Source of the DNA: CAIYHK01 sp964638795
GTDB taxonomy: Bacteria > Actinomycetota > Acidimicrobiia > Acidimicrobiales > Ilumatobacteraceae
Assembly (NCBI GenBank): GCA_964638795.1
Contig: CAZXAX010000046.1
Coordinates: 1-13,187 of the forward strand
Length of the DNA: 13,187 nt
Reading direction: 5' to 3'
The notes beneath the pieces were generated by a model. It did not search any database, was not told the DNA's origin, and saw only the letters and a list, made by a program, of their open reading frames with translations. The translations under genes were made by a program, and so were the position numbers. Of this stretch, positions 1-7,298 are shown piece by piece; position 1 is the stretch's first letter; each line of letters starts with the position of its first letter.

Positions 1-549
1 GTTGTCGTCACAAGCAATCGTCGCGTTGGAGCCCGGTGCGCCATCCGCGCCGTCAGCGCCGTCTGCACCATCTGCACCATCAGCACCATCTGCGCCGTCA
101 GCGCCGTCAGCACCAGCAGGTCCGGCGGGTCCGGCGGGTCCTCTCGCGCCACGTGGTCCAGCAGCACCTGTTGCACCAGTAGCACCACGGGGCCCGCGCG
201 CACCTGTTGCGCCTGTTGCTCCGGTAGCGCCCGTTGCACCCGTTGCCCCTGGTGCACCGGTAGCACCCGAGTCACCCGTTGGGCCAGCAGGTCCCGTGAG
301 TCCCTGTGGGCCGCGAGGGCCGCGTGGACCATCCTTTCCAAGCACCAAGGATGTTTCTCCGGCATCACAGGTGCCAGAAGCAAGATAGTGAAGGGCGCCT
401 GTTGTGTTGTCAGCGCACACAGTCACTGTCGTGCCAGTGGAGCTACCAACACCAGTTGCAATGGCCAAGGACCCACCTGCAACAAAAATCCCAGCAGCAA
501 GAACTGAGCTGACTACGTACCGCTTCTTTTTGTCAATTGTGGAACCCAT
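1..549 (-). CDS. Collagen-like Gly-X-Y repeat protein, N-terminal part (3' end outside window)
   Basis: Reading the minus strand from the ATG at 549 gives 183 codons that run open off the window edge. Residues 1-10 are polar and end in KKKR. Residues 11-34 form a hydrophobic segment (signal peptide or membrane anchor). Residues 44-71 form a small module with two cysteines (C45, C61; VCADNTTGALHYL), resembling the head seen before collagen-like or fibre regions in actinobacterial surface proteins. Residues 71-175 are 35 uninterrupted Gly-X-Y triplets (GPR, GAT, GPA, then eight GAD), and the non-repeat sequence ATIACDDN follows. A GAAAGG purine run lies 9 nt before the ATG. By family knowledge such repeats form trimeric triple helices; here the protein is probably displayed on or secreted from the cell. 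The C-terminal domain that would define its role is missing. The function is not known, but the repeat identity is very secure. Confidence 0.9.
   Translation of the reverse strand, partial: MGSTIDKKKRYVVSSVLAAGIFVAGGSLAIATGVGSSTGTTVTVCADNTTGALHYLASGTCDAGETSLVLGKDGPRGPRGPQGLTGPAGPTGDSGATGAPGATGATGATGATGATGARGPRGATGATGAAGPRGARGPAGPAGPAGADGADGADGADGADGADGADGADGAPGSNATIACDDN
43..114 (-). repeat. Eight tandem Gly-Ala-Asp triplets in the collagen-like gene
   Basis: Nine-base units encoding Gly-Ala-Asp are repeated eight times on the minus strand, with third-position variation (GAT/GAC, GGT/GGC, GCA/GCT/GCG). The variation shows the repeat is kept at the protein level and is not a recent exact DNA duplication. 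The units are nevertheless similar enough to allow slippage or recombination. This block is strongly acidic, whereas the triplets before it carry the arginines (GPR, GAR), so the helix has separate basic and acidic zones. Confidence 0.85.
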
Positions 550-583
550 GAGTTGATGCCTTTCAAGCTTGTTACGAGCACAG

Positions 584-609
584 TGAACTTAGACCACTTT
601 TGAAGTTCA
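584..609. other. Inverted repeat between lpdA-like gene and collagen-like gene
   Basis: TGAACTT at 584-590 and AAGTTCA at 603-609 form perfect 7-bp arms around a 12-nt loop in the 80-bp spacer between the lpdA-like stop and the collagen-like start. No T-run follows on the minus strand, so a canonical intrinsic terminator is not supported. A minus-strand TAAGTT lying within the repeat could be a -10 element for the collagen-like gene, but I see no convincing -35. It could be an operator, a weak hairpin, or chance. Confidence 0.3.
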
Positions 610-629
610 GTTTGCCGATTGGACTACGG

Positions 630-1988
630 CTATTCAGCGGCTTCAGCGAGCGCTTCAGCAAGCGCGGGGTGAACAAACAAACTCTCTTCGAGGTCGCTCA
701 CCTTCAAGTTTGCGGTAACTGCAAGTGCAATCACGCTGATCAGTTCCGCGGCGTGCTGGCCGACGATTGAACCACCAAGCACCACACCCGTTGCAGGATC
801 GCTGATGATCTTCACAAAACCACGCGGGTCATTATTGATCAACGCTTTAGCAGTCGATGAAAACGGAACCTTGGTAACACGAATCTTGCGCCCCGACGCG
901 AACGCTTCTGCTTCGGCTAGCCCAACGTCGGCAATTTCCGGCTCGGTGAATATCGCTGAAGCAGCTTTGTCGTAATCAAGATGACGATGCGGACCTTTTG
1001 GCCCGCCGATTACCTGCTCGGCAACCTTGCGTCCCTGCATTGACGCCACCGAAGACAGCGGGAGCTTGCCGCTCACGTCTCCGGCGGCATAGATGTGCTC
1101 AATGTTGCTTTGGCAGTGGCGATTGATCTGGATGTATCCGTCTTTCATCACAACACCGATTTCCTCGAGCCCGAGGCCCTCGGTATTTGGCACCGAGCCG
1201 ATCGCAAGCACGGCGTGAGTGGTCTCAACCTGACGTCCATCGTCACACTTCACAACAACTTTGTCGCCAACATTCTCAATTGATTGGGCACGCGCACCTT
1301 TCAAAAGGCGCACACCACGACGCAAGAAATCTTCTTCAAGTACTGCTGCCACTTCTGGATCCTTGCTCGGCAAGACCTGCTGGCGGCTGACGACGAGCGT
1401 GACCTTTGAACCAAATGAAGCAAACATGTGGGCGAACTCAACACCTGTGACTCCCGATCCAATGACGGTGATGCTCTCTGGAAAAACCTTCGGCGGGTAG
1501 CAATCACGGGTCGTAAGAATCCGATCCCCATCAGGTCGCACCCACTCTGGAATGCGCGGGCGGGAGCCTGTAGATACCAAGACGAAATCAGCGTGGATGA
1601 CTTCACTGCCAGAGGTGCTCTGAACCTCAACTTCGTGCGCACTTTTCATCCGTGCCGAACCCTTGATAAGCCGTACACCCTGGCTCTCCAGCAGATTGGT
1701 GATGTTGCCCTGCAGACGATCGGTGATGCCGTCGACACGTGCGGTCAACGCCTCGACATCGACCTCGGCTGATCGGCTCTCCAACCCCATTTCCTGCATC
1801 GATCGGGTGAAGCTCATGGCTGCCCCCGTTGCAATCATTGACTTGGACGGAACACAGTCCCAGAGATGAGCAGCGCCACCGATCACATCGCGCTCAATGA
1901 GCACTACTTCAACGCCACGGCGTGCGGCGTAGGTTGCCGCGGCATTACCCGCGGGCCCACCGCCGATGATTACAAGACGATTAGACAC
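630..1988 (-). CDS. lpdA: LpdA-like NAD(P)H:quinone oxidoreductase (flavoprotein disulfide reductase family)
   Basis: This is a 452-residue, full-length two-dinucleotide-fold flavoprotein. It has an FAD-binding GGGPAG at 9-14, a NAD(P)-binding GSGVTG at 177-182, the second FAD motif AAGD at 301-304 and a C-terminal dimerisation domain. In dihydrolipoamide dehydrogenase the redox pair is C-x4-C; here the segment reads GGAAHLWDCVPSK (37-49), so the first cysteine is Ala40 and only Cys45 remains. Mycobacterium tuberculosis LpdA (Rv3303c), an NAD(P)H:quinone reductase that does not act on lipoamide, has the same change, and the overall resemblance is to that protein. Unlike what I recall of Rv3303c, the C-terminal His-Glu dyad is kept (H440, E445 in HPALAE). 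SRQQ after the second NAD(P)-fold strand might favour NADPH, a weak inference. The start is GTG at 1988, 27 bp from divergent lysS, with a possible leaderless -10 TAGCCT 8 nt upstream. The symbol is by analogy. Confidence 0.85.
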   Translation of the reverse strand: MSNRLVIIGGGPAGNAAATYAARRGVEVVLIERDVIGGAAHLWDCVPSKSMIATGAAMSFTRSMQEMGLESRSAEVDVEALTARVDGITDRLQGNITNLLESQGVRLIKGSARMKSAHEVEVQSTSGSEVIHADFVLVSTGSRPRIPEWVRPDGDRILTTRDCYPPKVFPESITVIGSGVTGVEFAHMFASFGSKVTLVVSRQQVLPSKDPEVAAVLEEDFLRRGVRLLKGARAQSIENVGDKVVVKCDDGRQVETTHAVLAIGSVPNTEGLGLEEIGVVMKDGYIQINRHCQSNIEHIYAAGDVSGKLPLSSVASMQGRKVAEQVIGGPKGPHRHLDYDKAASAIFTEPEIADVGLAEAEAFASGRKIRVTKVPFSSTAKALINNDPRGFVKIISDPATGVVLGGSIVGQHAAELISVIALAVTANLKVSDLEESLFVHPALAEALAEAAE

Positions 1989-2015
1989 CGAGTCTGAGGC
2001 TACCGTTCATAGGTC
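1989..2015. promoter_or_regulatory. 27-bp divergent intergenic region with overlapping candidate -10 boxes
   Basis: Only 27 bp separate the GTG of the lpdA-like gene and the ATG of lysS. TACCGT at 2001-2006 on the plus strand ends 9 nt before lysS. TAGCCT on the minus strand (2002-1997) ends 8 nt before the lpdA-like GTG. Both fit TAnnnT, and at these distances transcription would begin at or near the start codon (leaderless mRNA). Convincing -35 boxes are not visible, and they would have to lie inside the opposite gene. The proposal is inference from spacing. Confidence 0.35.
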
Positions 2016-3302
2016 ATGAATGATGAGAATGAAGCGGTCGAAACGGGTTCTGGTAGCGGTCTTGGTGCCGAACAAGCACGACGACTCGCACAGATTGAAT
2101 CGATGCGCAGTGCTGGGGGCAATCCCTACCCGTACCGGTTTGATCGTTCCCACACGCTGACCCAGATCCGCTCCGAATTCGGCGGTCTTGAAGCGGGTAC
2201 CGAAACGGACACCCGTGTCCAAGTCGCTGGTCGCATTCTGTTAAAGCGCATCCAAGGAAAACTCATATTCGCCACAATGCGAGACCGCGACACTGAAATT
2301 CAGTTGTTCGTTTCTAAAGCTGTAACCGGCGATGAACTTTTCGACTTCATTGACTCGCTTGATCTTGGAGATTGGGTTGGAGTCACCGGCACAGTGATGA
2401 CCACTCGCAAGGGTGAACTCTCAGTCAAGGTGGATGGACTCGAATTGTTGGCCAAAGCTGTGCGGCCATTGCCTGACAAATGGCACGGCCTCACCGACAC
2501 CGACACGCGCTACCGCCAGCGCTATGCAGATCTGATTGTTAACGCCGAAGCACGCGATGCCTTCCGTATTCGCCATTCAATTATCTCCAGCTTTCGCTCA
2601 ACCCTTGCCCGCCATGACTACGTAGAGGTCGAAACACCAGTACTGCACATCGAAGCTGGCGGGGCTCATGCGCGACCATTTCTCACCCACCACAACACNN
2701 NNNNNNNNNNNNNNNNNNNNNNNNNNNNNNNNNNNNNNNNNNNNNNNNNNNNNNNNNNNNNNNNNNNNNNNNNNNNNNNNNNNNNNNNNNNNNNNNNNGT
2801 GCATCCGTCACAACCACGCGAAGAGCTTGCCGCGTTGGCTGAAAAGCACGGCGTGAAAGTGGAGAAACATTGGGGCTCTGGGAAAATCATTGAGGCACTG
2901 TTTGAGGAAACTGCTGAGGCTTCGTTGCGTCATCCCACATTTGTCACGGGGCACCCAGTTGAAATTTCTCCACTGGCACGCACAGACCGTGACGACCCTT
3001 ACTTGACTGAGCGCTTTGAGCTCTTTGTCGGTGCCCGCGAACTCGCCAACGGTTATAGCGAGTTGAACGATCCCGTGGAACAACGTGAACGATTCGAAGA
3101 TGAGCAGCGCGCAAAGGAAGCTGGGTCACTAGAAGCTGGAACTGTAGATGAGGATTACCTGCGCGCACTCGAGTACGGCATGCCGCCAACGGGAGGTCTT
3201 GGAATCGGCATGGATCGTGTGACCATGTTGCTTGCGGGTGTCTCAACCATCAAAGATGTAATCCTGTTCCCCACCCTGCGACCGGAGGTTTTCGACCGAT
3301 GA
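2016..3302 (+). CDS. lysS: Lysyl-tRNA synthetase, class II (interrupted by an assembly gap)
   Basis: The gene charges tRNA-Lys with lysine in the cytoplasm. The visible N-terminal part has an OB-fold anticodon-binding domain at about residues 66-145 (VQVAGRILLKR, GDWVGVTGTV), then the linker LTDTDTRYRQRYADL and class II motif 1 (RSTLARHDYVEVETP), followed by GGAHARPFLTHHN. After the gap come HWGSGKIIEALFEE, the PVEISPLAR and GARELANGYSELNDP segments, and motif 3 GLGIGMDR with its invariant Arg. Motif 2 (the R-N-E loop) lies in the 100 N. Comparison with E. coli LysS suggests about 110-120 residues are missing there, so the native protein would be about 500 residues, normal for the family. Upstream of ATG 2016 is only a weak AGG. 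The stop overlaps the dapD start in ATGA. It is annotated as one gene broken only by the assembly, not as a pseudogene. Confidence 0.95.
   Translation: MNDENEAVETGSGSGLGAEQARRLAQIESMRSAGGNPYPYRFDRSHTLTQIRSEFGGLEAGTETDTRVQVAGRILLKRIQGKLIFATMRDRDTEIQLFVSKAVTGDELFDFIDSLDLGDWVGVTGTVMTTRKGELSVKVDGLELLAKAVRPLPDKWHGLTDTDTRYRQRYADLIVNAEARDAFRIRHSIISSFRSTLARHDYVEVETPVLHIEAGGAHARPFLTHHNXXXXXXXXXXXXXXXXXXXXXXXXXXXXXXXXXXVHPSQPREELAALAEKHGVKVEKHWGSGKIIEALFEETAEASLRHPTFVTGHPVEISPLARTDRDDPYLTERFELFVGARELANGYSELNDPVEQRERFEDEQRAKEAGSLEAGTVDEDYLRALEYGMPPTGGLGIGMDRVTMLLAGVSTIKDVILFPTLRPEVFDR
2699..2798. other. Assembly gap of exactly 100 N inside lysS
   Basis: Bases 2699-2798 are all N. A run of exactly 100 is the usual placeholder for a gap of unknown size, so coordinates downstream are relative. 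The two flanks are in the same frame with 100 N, so if lysS is intact the true length is 1 modulo 3. From the missing LysS segment (after THHN, before the AEKHGVKVEKHWG region) I estimate roughly 330-370 bases. Confidence 0.97.
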
Positions 3303-4234
3303 GCCAAGACCAGAAAACGGAGTCGGCTTGGGGTCAAGGGCTTGCCAGCATCGCCGCCGACGGCACGGTACTTGATACCTGGTTCCGCTCCCTTGGTTGG
3401 GGCGAGACCGTGCCTGATGACGCACCAAGTGTTGACGCTGGCGCCAGATTCGACGGTCGTCGGGGCGTACAGCTTGTGCCCGTGCGCATGGTGATCAATG
3501 TCAGCGCTGCCCCAAAGGATGCAAGCGACGTGTACCTACGCTTGCATTTGCTCTCCCACCGCTACGCCCGCCCACGAAGTTTGAATCTTGAAGGTGCATT
3601 CGGTTTGCTTGCCAATGTTGCGTGGACAAACTACGGACCAGTTGCCCTCGACTCACTTGAGGACGTGCGATGGAACGCAAAAGTTCACGGCGACACACTC
3701 ACCGTGCATGGTGTTGACAAATTCCCACGGATGACCGATTACGTAGTTCCAAGTGGTGTTCGTATTGCCGATGCTGACCGCGTGCGTCTTGGTGCTCATC
3801 TAGCCCCAGGCACAACGGTGATGCATGAAGGGTTCTGCAACTTCAACGCCGGCACACTCGGTGCGTCGATGGTTGAAGGTCGCATTTCCGCAGGTGTAAT
3901 CGTCGGCGATGGAAGTGACATCGGTGGCGGTGCATCAATCATGGGAACTCTTTCGGGCGGCGGCAAAGAGATGATAACCATCGGCGAGCGTTGCCTGCTT
4001 GGCGCCAATAGTGGTATCGGAATCAGCCTCGGCGATGAATGCATCGTTGAAGCAGGCTTATACATCACCGCGGGATCAATGTTGCAGGTGCCAGACGGAT
4101 CATGGGTGAAAGCTCGTGAACTTTCCGGGGTCAGTGGTCTTCTTTTCCGTCGCAACTCAAAGTCAGGCACAGTAGAAGCCGTCCAACGCACTGGCAACTG
4201 GGGTGGATTAAACGCCGCCCTGCATAAGAACTGA
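3299..4234 (+). CDS. dapD: Tetrahydrodipicolinate N-succinyltransferase (actinobacterial DapD)
   Basis: DapD transfers succinyl from succinyl-CoA to tetrahydrodipicolinate in the succinylase branch of lysine and meso-diaminopimelate synthesis, so it feeds both protein synthesis and peptidoglycan. The 311 residues match the long actinobacterial form (the M. tuberculosis protein, Rv1201c, is 317). An N-terminal alpha/beta domain (about 1-150) is followed by a left-handed parallel beta-helix of hexapeptide turns (about 160-265: VRIADADRVRLGAHLAPGT, VIVGDGSDIGGGASIMGT, ITIGERCLLGANSGI). The signature MVEGRISAGV holds Glu193, which by alignment with the mycobacterial enzyme is the probable general base. 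The C-terminal extension (VSGLLFRRNSKSG) is also typical. The start ATG overlaps the lysS stop by 4 nt (ATGA), and the stop overlaps the next gene's ATG by one base, so the three genes are probably co-transcribed and translationally coupled. Confidence 0.95.
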   Translation: MSQDQKTESAWGQGLASIAADGTVLDTWFRSLGWGETVPDDAPSVDAGARFDGRRGVQLVPVRMVINVSAAPKDASDVYLRLHLLSHRYARPRSLNLEGAFGLLANVAWTNYGPVALDSLEDVRWNAKVHGDTLTVHGVDKFPRMTDYVVPSGVRIADADRVRLGAHLAPGTTVMHEGFCNFNAGTLGASMVEGRISAGVIVGDGSDIGGGASIMGTLSGGGKEMITIGERCLLGANSGIGISLGDECIVEAGLYITAGSMLQVPDGSWVKARELSGVSGLLFRRNSKSGTVEAVQRTGNWGGLNAALHKN

Positions 4235-4794
4235 TGTCTGCAAACCACTTCGAGTTTGATCGTCTGATCAAGTCGCGTCGGACATCGCTGTTGGTAGACA
4301 AGAGTCGCGCAGTGCCTGACTCTTTAATTGAAGAGATTTGCGAGTTAGCCATGTGGGCACCGAACCACAAGCGGACCTGGCCGTGGAGATTCGCCCACGT
4401 TAAAGGTGAAGGTCGTGCGGCATACGGCAATACCGTTGCCGATGCACTCGCAACAGCTGGCAAAGATGAAGACGCTGTTGCTTCAGCACGCACCAAGTTT
4501 CTGCGCTCCCCTTCGCTGATAGTTGTCGGCTCTGCAAAGGGCGATGATCAACTACGAACAGACGAAAATCGTGATGCAGTTGCAGCAGGTATCCAGACGC
4601 TTCTTCTAGCCGCAACTGCCCGTGGGCTTGCCACCTATTGGGGATCGTGTCCACCTCCAGCCCAGAAGGCAGTCGCCGAATTCTGCGGCTTTGATTCCGA
4701 CACCGCAATCATTGGACACATCTACGTCGGCTGGCCAACTGGCGCCCCTGACGCTCCCGCACGACCCGAACTTCGGGTCAATCACATTGGCTGA
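4234..4794 (+). CDS. YdjA-type nitroreductase family protein
   Basis: This 186-residue protein has the compact nitroreductase fold of the E. coli YdjA type, an FMN-dependent NAD(P)H oxidoreductase whose natural substrate is not established. The N-terminal SRRTS (14-18) matches the FMN-phosphate-contacting Arg-Arg/Ser motif. MWAPNHKRTWPWRF (40-53) corresponds to RAPDHKSMQPWHF of YdjA. The region around 116-138 (AVAAGIQTLLLAATARGLATYW) is the conserved helix followed by the G-(I/T)-W flavin-contacting segment, and GHIYVGWP (161-168) is the C-terminal beta strand. These proteins act as homodimers in the cytoplasm. Its ATG shares one base with the dapD stop (TGATG), so translation is probably coupled. 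Nothing ties it to lysine metabolism apart from this position. It ends 5 bp from the convergent mutase gene. Confidence 0.85.
   Translation: MSANHFEFDRLIKSRRTSLLVDKSRAVPDSLIEEICELAMWAPNHKRTWPWRFAHVKGEGRAAYGNTVADALATAGKDEDAVASARTKFLRSPSLIVVGSAKGDDQLRTDENRDAVAAGIQTLLLAATARGLATYWGSCPPPAQKAVAEFCGFDSDTAIIGHIYVGWPTGAPDAPARPELRVNHIG
4763..4779. terminator. 17-bp perfect palindrome at the end of the nitroreductase gene (possible bidirectional terminator)
   Basis: GACCCGAACTTCGGGTC is a perfect inverted repeat with a central C. As RNA it can fold as a 6-bp GC-rich stem (GACCCG/CGGGTC) with a 5-nt loop on either strand. It lies 12 bp before the nitroreductase stop, in the only place where the convergent nitroreductase and mutase transcripts could be separated, since their stops are 5 bp apart. 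There is no T-run on either side, so Rho-independent termination is unproven. It also encodes ordinary residues (RPELRV). Confidence 0.3.
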
Positions 4795-4799
4795 AGATT

Positions 4800-6383
<1,584 letters not shown>

Positions 6384-6391
6384 AAGGATCA

Positions 6392-6397
6392 AGGCTA
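6392..6397 (-). promoter_or_regulatory. Candidate -10 box (TAGCCT) for the mutase gene
   Basis: On the minus strand TAGCCT ends 8 nt before the ATG at 6383, the same hexamer and spacing as before the GTG of the lpdA-like gene. This would give a nearly leaderless transcript and would exclude the TTG at 6392 as a start, because that codon overlaps the hexamer. The -35 region (TAGTGA at a 17-nt spacer) is poor. Confidence 0.35.
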
Positions 6398-6406
6398 AAG
6401 CACCGC

Positions 6407-6435
6407 CTCACACATCACTAAATGCGTCTTAGAAT
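6407..6435 (+). promoter_or_regulatory. Promoter of the aldolase-like gene, probably leaderless
   Basis: CTCACA (6407-6412, four of six matches to TTGACA), a 17-bp spacer and TAGAAT (6430-6435) make a good sigma-70-type promoter. The -10 ends only 6 nt before the ATG at 6442, so transcription should start at or beside the start codon. No Shine-Dalgarno sequence is present, in agreement. Confidence 0.55.
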
Positions 6436-6441
6436 CAGTCC

Positions 6442-7251
6442 ATGACGAATACACAGGACCGAATCATCAACGGTGTCCCGTTGACACCGAAGCAGGTTGG
6501 TATTGACCTACCTGCCCCAGCGGCCACCATTGAGGAGGAGCGCACCCATCGCAAGGTGAAACTTGCTGGGGCATTGCGCATCTTTGGTCGACTCGGCTTC
6601 GGCGAGGGCGTGGCAGGACACATCACCGTGCGCGACCCCGAGTATCCGGATCATTTTTGGGTGAACCCGTTTGGAAAGAGTTTTCGTCATATTCGCTCAA
6701 GCGATCTAATTCTCGTCAACCATTCCGGTGAAGTTGTCTACGGCAATGCGCCAGTGAATCAAGCAGCATTCGTAATTCACGCCGCAGTGCACCAAGCGCG
6801 CCCCGAAGTTGTGGCAGCGGCGCATGCACACTCTGTTTACGGCAAAGCGTGGAGTTCGCTCGGCAGACCGCTTGACCCCATCACGCAAGATGCCTGCATC
6901 TTTTTCGAAGATCACACAGTTATTTCCGAACAGGGTGGTGCAGTAGTTCTCGATGTGGATGCTGGCAAAGAACTTGCATCAAAATTCACCACCGGCAAAG
7001 CCGCCATCCATCAAAACCATGGCCTATTCACTGTCGGCGAATCAGTCGATGAAGCGGCGTTCTGGTTCATCACAATGGAGCGCAGTTGCCAAGCACAGTT
7101 AATGGCCGAGGCTGCGGGAACACCGAAATTGATCCGTCGTGAATATGCCGAGTACACGCGTCAAAACATTGGATATTCGCTGGCCGGTTGGTTCAGTTTT
7201 CAACCACTGTGGCAGGAGATTTGTGCCACAGATCCAGAGATCTTTGACTGA
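6442..7251 (+). CDS. Class II aldolase/adducin-fold protein lacking the catalytic Glu
   Basis: The 269-residue protein has the class II aldolase/adducin head fold. After a leader (1-33) the core begins at HRKVKLAGALRIFGRLG and contains GEGVAGHITVRDPE (54-67), HFWVNPFG (71-78) and RSSDLILVN (86-94). Zinc ligands expected from L-fuculose-1-phosphate aldolase (His92, His94, His155) are present as His128 and His130 (AHAHS) and His193 (HQNHG). The enzyme's general base Glu73 would align with Ala109 in VNQAAFVIH, so classical aldol cleavage by that mechanism is doubtful. Many adducin-like bacterial relatives share this form and have no proven reaction. The long C-terminal region (YAEYTRQNIGYSLAGWFSFQPLW) is typical of that subgroup. 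The substrate cannot be told from the sequence. The gene stands alone, divergent from the mutase gene. Confidence 0.8.
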   Translation: MTNTQDRIINGVPLTPKQVGIDLPAPAATIEEERTHRKVKLAGALRIFGRLGFGEGVAGHITVRDPEYPDHFWVNPFGKSFRHIRSSDLILVNHSGEVVYGNAPVNQAAFVIHAAVHQARPEVVAAAHAHSVYGKAWSSLGRPLDPITQDACIFFEDHTVISEQGGAVVLDVDAGKELASKFTTGKAAIHQNHGLFTVGESVDEAAFWFITMERSCQAQLMAEAAGTPKLIRREYAEYTRQNIGYSLAGWFSFQPLWQEICATDPEIFD

Positions 7252-7271
7252 TTCGGGTAATTACTTAAGTT
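7244..7271 (+). promoter_or_regulatory. Candidate promoter of the SpoIID-SGNH gene, with palindrome at the start site
   Basis: TTGACT at 7244-7249 (five of six consensus bases, overlapping the end of the aldolase-like gene), a 16-bp spacer and TAAGTT at 7266-7271 suggest a promoter with transcription starting near 7278. The perfect palindrome GGCAGCTGCC at 7277-7286 lies on that predicted start site and could be an operator. Both assignments are from inspection only. Confidence 0.45.
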
Positions 7272-7298
7272 TTCCTGGCAGCTGCCGATAACCAAGGA

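Noticed and set aside
25..339. Short tandem units that could look like a CRISPR array or satellite
   Set aside because: The 9-bp periodicity encodes Gly-X-Y triplets, units vary at third codon positions, and there are no spacers.
2..388. Plus-strand ORF of 128 residues made of Ala-Pro-Ser and Ala-Pro-Val repeats
   Set aside because: It is the antisense of the collagen-like Gly-X-Y gene. The minus strand has a proper ATG, hydrophobic leader, head module and regular glycine every third residue, while the plus-strand frame has none of these.
630..1988. Annotation as ordinary dihydrolipoamide dehydrogenase (E3) or SthA transhydrogenase
   Set aside because: The first cysteine of the C-x4-C pair is Ala40, so lipoamide reduction by the normal mechanism is not expected; the mycobacterial LpdA type fits better.
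2016..3302. lysS as a pseudogene or truncated paralogue
   Set aside because: The shortfall in length is fully explained by the 100-N gap, and both flanks are in one frame with conserved motifs.
3796..4248. 150-residue minus-strand ORF inside dapD
   Set aside because: It lies entirely opposite a certain dapD gene, has Pro/Ser-rich low-complexity composition and no recognisable motif.
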